Source of the DNA: an uncultured Lachnoclostridium sp.
GTDB lineage: Bacteria; Bacillota; Clostridia; Lachnospirales; Lachnospiraceae
Assembly: GCA_946415315.1 (NCBI GenBank)
Contig: CAMKRZ010000007.1
Coordinates: forward strand, 52,602-116,601
DNA: 64,000 nucleotides
Reading direction: 5' to 3'
In this document: piece after piece, positions 19,055 to 27,056 of the stretch
How positions within the stretch are numbered: the stretch's first letter is position 1
How the letters are laid out: each line of letters starts with the position of its first letter
Program-made: the position numbers and the translations under genes
The notes under the pieces: generated by a model
The model's input: only the letters and a program-made list of their open reading frames with translations
Databases searched by the model: none
What the model was told of the DNA's origin: nothing

Positions 19055-21718
19055 TTATTCGTTGATCCGATTGATCTCATTCTGAATCCGGAACAGGAAA
19101 TTCAAAGCGTCAAGCGGCGTCATTCCCTGCAGATTCAGCTCACGGATCTGCTCCGCAATATCCGCATAAGCGCTGTTCCCGAACATTGACATCTGGTTCG
19201 GCGCAGCGTCCTTGTGCTTCGGGATCCAGCTCACGGCATCCTCAGACGGAGGCGCTGCCTGCCGGAACACTTCCCTTGCACGCTCCGCGATATCATTCTG
19301 CATCAGCTGTTCAACCAGTTCCTCTGCGCGATGCAGCACGCTCTCCGGCACTCCAGCCAGACGCGCAACCTGGATACCGTAGCTCTTGTCCGCTCCACCC
19401 CGAATGATCTTACGAAGGAAAACGATCGTGTCGCCCTGTTCCTTTACGGCGATACAGTAGTTGCAGACACCGTCAAGTTTGCCTTCCAGTTCGGTCAGTT
19501 CATGATAATGCGTCGCAAACAACGTCTTTGCACCGATCAGACGCTTGTCAGCCACGTGCTCAATGACCGACCAGGCAATGGACAGACCGTCGAAAGTAGA
19601 CGTTCCGCGACCGATCTCATCGAGGATCAACAGACTGTTCTTCGTCGCATTCCGAAGAATATTCGCGACTTCCGTCATCTCCACCATGAACGTCGATTGT
19701 CCGCTCGCAAGGTCATCGGACGCGCCGACACGCGTGAAAATACGGTCGACAATACCGATATCGGCCTCCCTTGCCGGAACAAAGCTACCGATCTGCGCGA
19801 GCAGCACGATCAGCGCAGTCTGACGCATGTACGTGGATTTTCCGGCCATATTCGGACCGGTGATAATGGCAACACGGTTTTTGTCATTGTCGAGTTCCGT
19901 GTTGTTGGCGACAAATGTCCCGCCCGGAAGCATCTGCTCCACCACGGGGTGTCTTCCGTCAACAATATGGATCCGACCCTGCTTGTTGATCTGCGGACAT
20001 ACAAAATGGTTGCGTTCCGCGACATACGCAAGCGAAGCAAGCGCGTCGATCATGGCTACGGATTTTGCCGTCTTCTGAATCCGGACGATCTCCGAGGAAA
20101 CTCTGTCCCGCACTTCCGTAAACAGTCGATATTCCAGGGCATTGAGCCGGTCCTCGGCGTTCATGATCGTGTCCTCGAGTTCCTTCAGTTCCGGCGTAGT
20201 GTAGCGCTCCGATCCGGACAGTGTCTGTTTGCGCTTCCAGGATTCCGGAACCAGTTCCCGGAAGGAGTTCGTCACTTCCAGAAAATAACCGAACACATTG
20301 TTATATTTAATTTTCAGATTGCGGATTCCGGTGGCGTCGCGCTCTCTTGCTTCGAGTTCCGCAAGCCAGGTCTTGCCCTGCGTTTTAGCCTGACGAAGCC
20401 TGTCGACTTCCTCGTTATAACCGTCGCGGATCATGCCGCCTTCCTTGACCGTAAGCGGCGCATCCGGATGGATTGCATTCGAGATCAGCGACTGCAGATC
20501 TTCCAGAGTGTCCATATCATCAAGCTCGCTTCGAAGAAGTTTGCTTTTAAAATCTGTCAGACGGAGTTTGATATGCGGAAGCATAGCCAGCGAAGAGGCA
20601 AACGCAAGCATGTCGCGAGGTGATGCGCTCTGATAGCTTACACGGCAGATCAACCGTTCCAGGTCGTATATTTCACCGAGATACTCTCGTATTTCATCGC
20701 GCGCCATCACATCGTCGTTGAACTCCGCGATCGCGCCCTGACGAGCCGTGATGTCCTCCTTCTTCAGAAGCGGCTGCTCTAAGAACAACCGAAGCAGACG
20801 CGCTCCCATCGCGGTCTTTGTCTTGTCGATGACCCACAGGAGGGATCCTCTCTTAAGCTTTTCCCGAAGCGTCTCCGTGAGCTCAAGATTTCTTCTGGTA
20901 GCGGCATCGATCACCATGAATCTCTCCGCGGAATACGGCTGCAATTTCGTGATGTGCGAAAGGGAAGTCTTCTGCGTCTCGTACAGATACGCAAGCACGG
21001 CGCCTGCAGCTTCCGCTCCGGTCTCCATGCTTCCAAGGCCCAAAGTATACAGATTGCTCACATGAAAATGTTCCAGAAGAAGCCGGTTGTTGATCGCCGC
21101 GTCATAGAGTTTGTCCGGAAGCGTCGTCACGGCGATGTTGAGACGGTTTTTAAGGTCCTCCGTATCGACTCCGGAAATCAGAAATGCAGGATTACAGACA
21201 ATCTCCGAAGGGCTGAATTTGGTGATCTCATCAAACACCTTGCGGGCGCTTGTCACTTCCGTAACAAAATAATCACCCGTGGAGACGTCTACGGTTGAAA
21301 TTCCGAAGATCCCGTCCATCCACAGGATGCCCATCAGATATGTATTTTTCGTCTCATCAATTCCCTGAGCCAGGACATTCGTGCCGGGAGTTACGATACG
21401 CGTGACATCACGTTTCACCATTCCCTTCGCTTCACGCGGATCCTCGAGCTGTTCGCAGATCGCCACACGGTATCCCTTGTCAACAAGCCTGGAAATATAC
21501 GTGTCCGCGGCATGAAACGGAACGCCGCACATCGGCGCACGCTCCGCAAGACCGCAATCGCGTCCCGTGAGCGTCAGCTCCAGTTCACGCGATGCGATCT
21601 CCGCGTCCGTAAAAAACATTTCATAAAAATCGCCGAGCCGGTAAAACACGAGACAATCGCTGTACTTCTGCTTGATCTCCATGTAATGCTGCATCATCGG
21701 TGACAGGGTTTCTTTCAT
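19055..21718 (-). CDS. mutS: DNA mismatch repair protein MutS (887 aa)
   Basis: This is full-length MutS1. The mismatch-reading Phe-x-Glu motif (F31-Y32-E33) lies in the N-terminal domain. Connector, lever and clamp regions follow. The ATPase has Walker A GPNMAGKST at about 621-629, Walker B LLILDEIGRGTSTFDG and the ATHYHEL segment. The C-terminal tail includes a NQMSMFG stretch resembling a beta-clamp-binding peptide (QxxxLF-like), then the helical dimerisation/tetramerisation end. It is cytosolic and recognises mispairs before MutL. mutL is not in the window. rnhA lies 67 nt upstream. The Shine-Dalgarno (AAGGA) is about 12 nt from the ATG, somewhat distant. Confidence 0.97.
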   Translation of the reverse strand: MKETLSPMMQHYMEIKQKYSDCLVFYRLGDFYEMFFTDAEIASRELELTLTGRDCGLAERAPMCGVPFHAADTYISRLVDKGYRVAICEQLEDPREAKGMVKRDVTRIVTPGTNVLAQGIDETKNTYLMGILWMDGIFGISTVDVSTGDYFVTEVTSARKVFDEITKFSPSEIVCNPAFLISGVDTEDLKNRLNIAVTTLPDKLYDAAINNRLLLEHFHVSNLYTLGLGSMETGAEAAGAVLAYLYETQKTSLSHITKLQPYSAERFMVIDAATRRNLELTETLREKLKRGSLLWVIDKTKTAMGARLLRLFLEQPLLKKEDITARQGAIAEFNDDVMARDEIREYLGEIYDLERLICRVSYQSASPRDMLAFASSLAMLPHIKLRLTDFKSKLLRSELDDMDTLEDLQSLISNAIHPDAPLTVKEGGMIRDGYNEEVDRLRQAKTQGKTWLAELEARERDATGIRNLKIKYNNVFGYFLEVTNSFRELVPESWKRKQTLSGSERYTTPELKELEDTIMNAEDRLNALEYRLFTEVRDRVSSEIVRIQKTAKSVAMIDALASLAYVAERNHFVCPQINKQGRIHIVDGRHPVVEQMLPGGTFVANNTELDNDKNRVAIITGPNMAGKSTYMRQTALIVLLAQIGSFVPAREADIGIVDRIFTRVGASDDLASGQSTFMVEMTEVANILRNATKNSLLILDEIGRGTSTFDGLSIAWSVIEHVADKRLIGAKTLFATHYHELTELEGKLDGVCNYCIAVKEQGDTIVFLRKIIRGGADKSYGIQVARLAGVPESVLHRAEELVEQLMQNDIAERAREVFRQAAPPSEDAVSWIPKHKDAAPNQMSMFGNSAYADIAEQIRELNLQGMTPLDALNFLFRIQNEINRINE

Positions 21719-21785
21719 CTTCGTCAGACTTCCTTACTGTGACGCCTACGCGTCTTATTGTACTTTTATTCGTGAAACGGAACGC

Positions 21786-22487
21786 TTATTCCTCGCCGGA
21801 GTAGTACTCCTCTTCCATCTGTTCGAGAATCTCCATCTCCGCGTCAATCCTTGCGCGGAGTGCCTCGATCATCGAGAAGAGTTCTTCTCGAGACATGGTC
21901 CCGGGCTTGTAAGCTGTTAAGAGACTGTTTCCGTTCTCTCCGTCAGCAGAACCGTCACCTAAGCCGGGTACGGTTTTGGGCTTTTCAACATAGAGCTCCG
22001 GATCACGTAAATCTCCGCCGTCATCGGTGTACAGCTTCTCACCGTCCGCGGCAGAGGTAGCCAACTCGTCGCAACGCTCATTTTCCGGATGACCGTTGTG
22101 TCCTTTCACCCACTCAAACACAACCTCGTGACGGTCCGTCTGCTCCAGAAGGCGCTTCCAAAGTTCCGCGTTCTTGACTGTATCGCCCTGCTTGTTGCGG
22201 TATCCGTGCTCCCGCCAGTACCATACCCAGCCCTCATTGTAGGCGTCAACCAGATATTTGGAATCGGAATACAGCGTCACGTTACAGGCAACCTTCAGGT
22301 TTTCCAGGGCGACGATCGCCGCCATCAGCTCCATCCGGTTGTTCGTCGTAACGGCAAAACCCGCGGAATACTCGCGCTCATAGACCTTGCCGCCCGCGTC
22401 CGTATAGCGAACGATCGCTCCGTAACCTCCGGGGCCGTTCGGATTCCCTCGCGCGGCGCCGTCCGTAAAGATTGTGACATCCGGCAT
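21786..22487 (-). CDS. rnhA: Ribonuclease HI with a C-terminal extension (233 aa)
   Basis: The RNase HI fold occupies residues 1-150. The carboxylates are visible as D8 (IFTDGAARGNP), E53 in NNRMELMA, D74 in LYSDSKYLVD, and the final Asp in NERCDELA. WVKGHNGHPEN is the basic/His loop. The enzyme cleaves RNA in RNA-DNA hybrids. Typical bacterial RNase HI is about 150 residues. The extra 80 residues comprise an acidic, Gly-rich linker and a short Glu/Leu coiled coil ending in EQMEEEYYSGEE, and could mediate partner contacts. A GAGG site precedes the ATG. A type HII enzyme is also encoded in this window (rnhB). Confidence 0.93.
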   Translation of the reverse strand: MPDVTIFTDGAARGNPNGPGGYGAIVRYTDAGGKVYEREYSAGFAVTTNNRMELMAAIVALENLKVACNVTLYSDSKYLVDAYNEGWVWYWREHGYRNKQGDTVKNAELWKRLLEQTDRHEVVFEWVKGHNGHPENERCDELATSAADGEKLYTDDGGDLRDPELYVEKPKTVPGLGDGSADGENGNSLLTAYKPGTMSREELFSMIEALRARIDAEMEILEQMEEEYYSGEE

Positions 22488-22542
22488 CTCTTCACCTCAT
22501 TTTCGGAAAAATCATACTTTCACGGAAAACAAAGTCCGTGTT

Positions 22543-24219
22543 TTAACCATTTCTGTGCAAAAATGCTTCTGCCGCCTCGTTCGCGCCGTCCACGATCTCC
22601 TGCGGATAACCGAACATTTTCAGAAGCATAATGGCATTTCTCGAAGTTGCCTTGCCTTCTTTGATCGTATAGTCAAACGACAGCGTCTCCTCCGTCACGG
22701 TCTCACTGAAATGATACATATCAAAGCAGTCCTTCAGAAGGTCCGTGAGCTCAAGGTCATGCGTCGCAGCAAAGCATTGCGCGCCTTTGTCGGAGAGATA
22801 GCGAAGGATCCGGCTGGAAGCTGCGATACGCTCCGCCGTGTTTGTGCCGCGAAGTACTTCGTCAACAAAACAGAGCACCGGCTCTTCCTCCTCAGCGGCA
22901 TCGAGGATGCGTTTCAGAGAACGGATTTCCACAATGTAATAGCTCTCCTTGGCTGCAAGATCATCGCGGAGCGCCATGGACGAGAAAATCCGGTAATACA
23001 TGCTCTTGTAGGACTTGCCGATCACAGTGTGAACGGTCTGCGCCAGCAAAGCATTGATAGCTACCGTCTTGAGGAATGTTGACTTGCCGGAGGCATTGCT
23101 TCCGGTGAGAAGAACGCAACCGTCCGCCGCAAGCGAATTCGGAACGGGCTTAGCGATCATCGGATGGCACAGATCCTCAAAGACAAGCGGCGCTTTCTCC
23201 TGCGTCAGCTCCGGCAGACACCATCCGCCTTCCCCTCGATACTTTCGGTAGGAAGCAATGGCAATCGCCATATCGATGCGCCCTGTATCCTCGAACAGCT
23301 GACGGATCTGTCCCGTTCGACTGACAAGTCCGCGGTGCATATAGTTGAATTTGATCAGATCGACATGCGTCAGCATCCGGAAGTAGTCGAGCAACATCTG
23401 CGCAGGATCTCCGCCTGTGACATCGTTTGACACGAGAACCCAGGATCCTCTTCGGAAAGAGGAAAATGCCTTCGCCTGCTCCGCAAGGCTTTCCAGCTCT
23501 CGATCCAGAACAGTATTCTTCTCCGAGATCTCGCGTCTCATCTTGCCGATGTTTCCGACCCAGCTGCTCACAAACGCAAGCGCCTGCAAATACGGTTCGA
23601 TCTCGCCTTTTCTGCGGTAGTACGTAACGATGCTGTACCCGGCAGTCACGATCAGTAACCCGACACAGATGCCCCCGAATCCCAGGAATCCTAAAATGCT
23701 GGCAGCAAGGAAGCCGAATACCGGAAGACAATGCAAAAGATTGGAATCTTCCTTCACGCCGTCGAAGCTGGTCAGATACCGATAGAGCGACACGTTTCGG
23801 ATGCGCCCCATTCCGGAGAGCGCGATCTGCGTCTTCAGCCGCGCCGATTCATTTTCCGAAAAATATTGAATCAATTCTTCGCGACGCTTCAGCTCGTTCT
23901 CGCAAAACTCCGGCCGGAACATGGCAGCGTACAGATATTCCTCACCGACCGAACAACACGTGCGGTTGAGAGCCTTGAATACGCGGTCGAGTTCCAGGTC
24001 GTTCCATGTGATCTCATCGATATCGTAAGTGCGCGGGATCAATGAATCGCGAAATGCACCGAGCGATTCCATCCGTTTTTGAGAAACGGAGTTCACCTCG
24101 CTGCTTCCGAAATCGGCGATCAGACGTTTTCGGATCTCTCGCAGACGACGAAAATGATCGTAAATGCCGAACGCCATGACAGCAAGTATGATCCCGATGA
24201 TTAACAGAGTTGTTTTCAA
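22543..24219 (-). CDS. Membrane-anchored MutS-family ATPase (558 aa)
   Basis: The C-terminal third is a MutS domain V ATPase: LLTGSNASGKSTFLKTV, a Walker B region VLCFVDEVLRGTNTAERI and ATHDLELTDLL. The mismatch-binding N-terminal domain of MutS1 is absent. Instead there is an N-terminal TM helix (about 3-20), then a helical lever-like region and a TM hairpin near 170-205. Such MutS-like membrane proteins are widespread in Firmicutes but lack a proven role. The start codon is TTG, with GGGGAG 6 nt upstream. It lies between uxuB (22 nt) and rnhA. A role in canonical mismatch repair is unlikely given the missing domain. Confidence 0.85.
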   Translation of the reverse strand: MKTTLLIIGIILAVMAFGIYDHFRRLREIRKRLIADFGSSEVNSVSQKRMESLGAFRDSLIPRTYDIDEITWNDLELDRVFKALNRTCCSVGEEYLYAAMFRPEFCENELKRREELIQYFSENESARLKTQIALSGMGRIRNVSLYRYLTSFDGVKEDSNLLHCLPVFGFLAASILGFLGFGGICVGLLIVTAGYSIVTYYRRKGEIEPYLQALAFVSSWVGNIGKMRREISEKNTVLDRELESLAEQAKAFSSFRRGSWVLVSNDVTGGDPAQMLLDYFRMLTHVDLIKFNYMHRGLVSRTGQIRQLFEDTGRIDMAIAIASYRKYRGEGGWCLPELTQEKAPLVFEDLCHPMIAKPVPNSLAADGCVLLTGSNASGKSTFLKTVAINALLAQTVHTVIGKSYKSMYYRIFSSMALRDDLAAKESYYIVEIRSLKRILDAAEEEEPVLCFVDEVLRGTNTAERIAASSRILRYLSDKGAQCFAATHDLELTDLLKDCFDMYHFSETVTEETLSFDYTIKEGKATSRNAIMLLKMFGYPQEIVDGANEAAEAFLHRNG

Positions 24220-24241
24220 TGATTTCTCCCCAATTTACAAA

Positions 24242-25846
24242 TTATACGTATTTCCGCAACGTTGCGCGCACGGCACCGTTGCCGGCATACAGTTCCTTCA
24301 CCATCTCCTCAACACGCTCACCGATGCCGATGTCGTAGAGATTCACACCGAACACGTCACTGCGGGAATACAACTTCCTCAGGCAGGACCAGTCGTTGTC
24401 TCCGCCGAGCGTAAGTCCCGACACGATCTCCGAAAGCTCCGCAAGAAGCGGGTCCGGGCTCTGCTCAAACGCAACGCCGTTATCATCGAGTCCACGCAGG
24501 TAACGAGCATAACCGGCAAGAACGAGCGGGATCAACCGCAATCCGGAAAGATCAAGCCCTCCGGCAACGTATGCTTTCAGCGTCTCCCCGAAGCGGATCG
24601 GCAGTTTCTGGGATGTGTCCGTCGCGATACGCTGCGGCGCATCCGGCATAAACGGGTTCGGGAGCCGCTTGGTGAGCACCGCGCCGATAAATTCCTCCGG
24701 TTTCAGGATTCCCGGATTAACGACTACCGGCATCGCCTCCTCATAGCCCATTCGCGTGACGAGTTTCGAAAGCTCCGGATCCTTCATCTCCTCGGAGATC
24801 AGCGTGTAACCGAGCATGCATCCGTAGATTGCAAGCGCCGTGTGCAGAGGATTCAGGCAGGTACACACCTTCATCTTCTCCACCTTATCGACGGTCTCAC
24901 GGTCAGTGTAAAGCACTCCGCCCTTCTCGAGTGCGGGACGACCGTTCGGGAACGTATCCTCCACAACGAGATACTCCGTCTCCTCCGCGTTTACGAACGG
25001 CGCCGTGTACGTGCGGAAGCCCGTGACAATGATATTGGTATCCTCAAAACCGTCCGCCGCGAGCATCTTCTGCACCTTGGCATCCGGACGAGGCGTGATC
25101 TTGTCGATCATGCTCCACGGGAATGCAACCTTGCCGCTTCGCTCAAGCCATGCTACAAAGTCACCGCTCACAAGCCCCTGCCGGCACCACTCACGCGCAT
25201 ACGTAAACACAGCCTTGGAAAGTTTGTCGCCGTTGTGCGAACAGTTGTCCATGCTCGACATCGTGATCGGGAATGCTCCTGCCTTAAAGCGCTCCCAAAG
25301 AAGCGCTGTCACCTTTCCCATCGCTGTCTGCGGTTTCAGTCCGTTCTTTGTGAAATCCTCAGCGGCAGCGCGGTTGTACGAGCCGTCCGCCTGCCACAGG
25401 GAATATCCTTTCTCCGTGATCGTGAACGTCACCATCTGAAGAGAAGGCTTTCGGAAAATCTCGCAAAGCCTGTCGAAATCCTCCGACGCCGTGTCAGCTT
25501 TCAGGCTCTCCGCCACACTTCCGACAACACGCTTCTCAATACTTCCGTCCGCCTTCAGAACGACAAGAAGGCTTAAGTCGTCATACGGCCGATACGCCAT
25601 GTCAATGATGTCATAATCGAATCCTTCCGCAACGATCACACCGGTGTCCGTCTCGCCGCGGTTCAGCATTCCCTCGAGCACAGCCGCCGGAAACGCACGG
25701 AAAATGTTGCCTGCCCCGAAGTGGATCCAGGTCGGGTTTTCCTTCGTACGGGCGATCATCGCCTCTCTGTCATACAACGGCAGCGTATATCCTTTCGACT
25801 CCCATTCCGCCTTATTTTCCGACTTAATGATGTCAGTCAGTCTCAT
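24242..25846 (-). CDS. uxuB: Fructuronate reductase / mannitol dehydrogenase family (534 aa)
   Basis: This cytosolic NAD-dependent long-chain dehydrogenase reduces D-fructuronate to D-mannonate (or the reverse). IHFGAGNIFRAF near 42-53 is the nucleotide-binding Gly loop. SMDNCSHNGDKL, FPWSMIDKITPRP and CLNPLHTALA carry the Lys/Asn/His catalytic set of the family. The 530-540 length is typical of the Firmicutes UxuB form. It follows uxuA and aguA, which settles fructuronate over mannitol as substrate. Good AGGAG site before ATG 25846. Confidence 0.92.
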   Translation of the reverse strand: MRLTDIIKSENKAEWESKGYTLPLYDREAMIARTKENPTWIHFGAGNIFRAFPAAVLEGMLNRGETDTGVIVAEGFDYDIIDMAYRPYDDLSLLVVLKADGSIEKRVVGSVAESLKADTASEDFDRLCEIFRKPSLQMVTFTITEKGYSLWQADGSYNRAAAEDFTKNGLKPQTAMGKVTALLWERFKAGAFPITMSSMDNCSHNGDKLSKAVFTYAREWCRQGLVSGDFVAWLERSGKVAFPWSMIDKITPRPDAKVQKMLAADGFEDTNIIVTGFRTYTAPFVNAEETEYLVVEDTFPNGRPALEKGGVLYTDRETVDKVEKMKVCTCLNPLHTALAIYGCMLGYTLISEEMKDPELSKLVTRMGYEEAMPVVVNPGILKPEEFIGAVLTKRLPNPFMPDAPQRIATDTSQKLPIRFGETLKAYVAGGLDLSGLRLIPLVLAGYARYLRGLDDNGVAFEQSPDPLLAELSEIVSGLTLGGDNDWSCLRKLYSRSDVFGVNLYDIGIGERVEEMVKELYAGNGAVRATLRKYV

Positions 25847-25886
25847 GTTTCTATACTCCTGTAACCAATAAAATGATTTCGCGTAC

Positions 25887-26969
25887 TTATTTGCGTGCCG
25901 CGCCGCTCTTGTCGATCGCTTCCCAAAGACCGTTCAGGTAAGCGACACCGAGCGCGCGGTCGTACAGGCCGTATCCCGGTCTTGCAACTTCGTCCCAGAT
26001 CATGCGTCCGTGGTCGGGACGGATCACGCCGTCAAAACCGACTTCCTGCAGAGCCTTCACGATCTCGTACATGTCGAACTGTCCGTCCGAGGACAGGTGG
26101 CTGCTCTCGTGGAACACGCCGGGCGCCTCAAACTTGATATTTCTCAGATGCGCAAAATGAATTCTCGGCGCGATCTTCTCATTGCGGATCACGTGGGGAA
26201 GGTCATTTTCCAGATTGGAACCAAGCGAACCCGTGCAAAGTGTGAAACCGTTGTAGATCGAAGGATTCAGGGACGCGATGGTCTCAAGAGCCTTCTCACT
26301 CGTGACAATACGCGGAAGTCCGAATACGCTCCATGCCGGATCATCCGGATGTACCGCCATCTTGATCTGATATTTTTCGCATGTCGGCATAATTCCGTCG
26401 AGGAAGTACTTGAAGTTTGCCATAAGATCGTCAGCGGTCACTCCCTTATACCGCTCGAACAGTTCCTTGATCTCATCTTTGCGGTTCGGCTCCCATCCCG
26501 GAAGAATGTAGCCGCCGCTTGCCTTCTCCATGCGCTCAAACATCGTGTTCGGATCGATTCCGTCGATCAGGTTCGAGTCGTAAGCAAGAGCAGTCGATCC
26601 GTCCGGCAGTGGCTGCGCAAGATCGGTTCTCGTCCAGTCGAAGATCGGCATGAAGTTGTAACAAACGAGATGAATGTCGTTCTTTCCTACCGCCTCAAGA
26701 GACTTGCAGTAATTCTCAATGTACATATCTCTGGTCGGTGCTCCGAGTTTGATATCTTCGTGCACATTGATGCTCTCAATGCCGATGAGCTGAAGTCCTT
26801 CTGCCTCGATCTCATCCTTGAGCTCCTTCACCTGCTCATAGGTCCATGCCTCTCCCGCGGGAACTTTGTGAAGCGACGAGATCACGCCCTTCACACCCGG
26901 GATCTGGCGGATCTGCTTCAGTGTTACGCTGTCCATATCCTTGCCGTACCAGCGCAATGTCATATCCAT
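25887..26969 (-). CDS. uxuA: Mannonate dehydratase (360 aa)
   Basis: The enzyme dehydrates D-mannonate to 2-keto-3-deoxygluconate. The TIM-barrel protein shows the UxuA hallmarks: MTLRWYG at the start, IPGVKGVISSLHKVPAGE, VCYNFMPIFDWTRTDL, MAVHPDDPAW, LCTGSLG and VIRPDHGRMI, which contribute the metal-binding His/Cys/Asp residues. The ATG at 26969 (MDMTLRW) is favoured by an AGGAG site 9 nt upstream; the longer frame has no site. It sits between aguA and uxuB. A 15-bp palindrome about 70 nt upstream may be a regulatory site. No kdgK/kdgA follows, so the downstream KDG steps lie elsewhere. Confidence 0.95.
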   Translation of the reverse strand: MDMTLRWYGKDMDSVTLKQIRQIPGVKGVISSLHKVPAGEAWTYEQVKELKDEIEAEGLQLIGIESINVHEDIKLGAPTRDMYIENYCKSLEAVGKNDIHLVCYNFMPIFDWTRTDLAQPLPDGSTALAYDSNLIDGIDPNTMFERMEKASGGYILPGWEPNRKDEIKELFERYKGVTADDLMANFKYFLDGIMPTCEKYQIKMAVHPDDPAWSVFGLPRIVTSEKALETIASLNPSIYNGFTLCTGSLGSNLENDLPHVIRNEKIAPRIHFAHLRNIKFEAPGVFHESSHLSSDGQFDMYEIVKALQEVGFDGVIRPDHGRMIWDEVARPGYGLYDRALGVAYLNGLWEAIDKSGAARK

Positions 26970-27031
26970 GTTTGTATTCTCCTGTCTGCGTGTATATTTG
27001 CGGGGCAATGTTCACAACAGCCTCGCAGTAA

Positions 27032-27046
27032 ATTCAGGTCCTGAAT
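27032..27046. promoter_or_regulatory. 15-bp palindrome upstream of uxuA (possible operator)
   Basis: ATTCAGG and CCTGAAT flank a single central base, in the 87-nt gap between aguA and uxuA. It is a perfect 7-1-7 dyad, a size suited to a dimeric repressor such as a GntR- or LacI-type protein. No second copy or promoter hexamers were found nearby, so regulation of uxuAB by this site is only a suggestion. Confidence 0.4.
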
Positions 27047-27056
27047 AGGGCCGATA

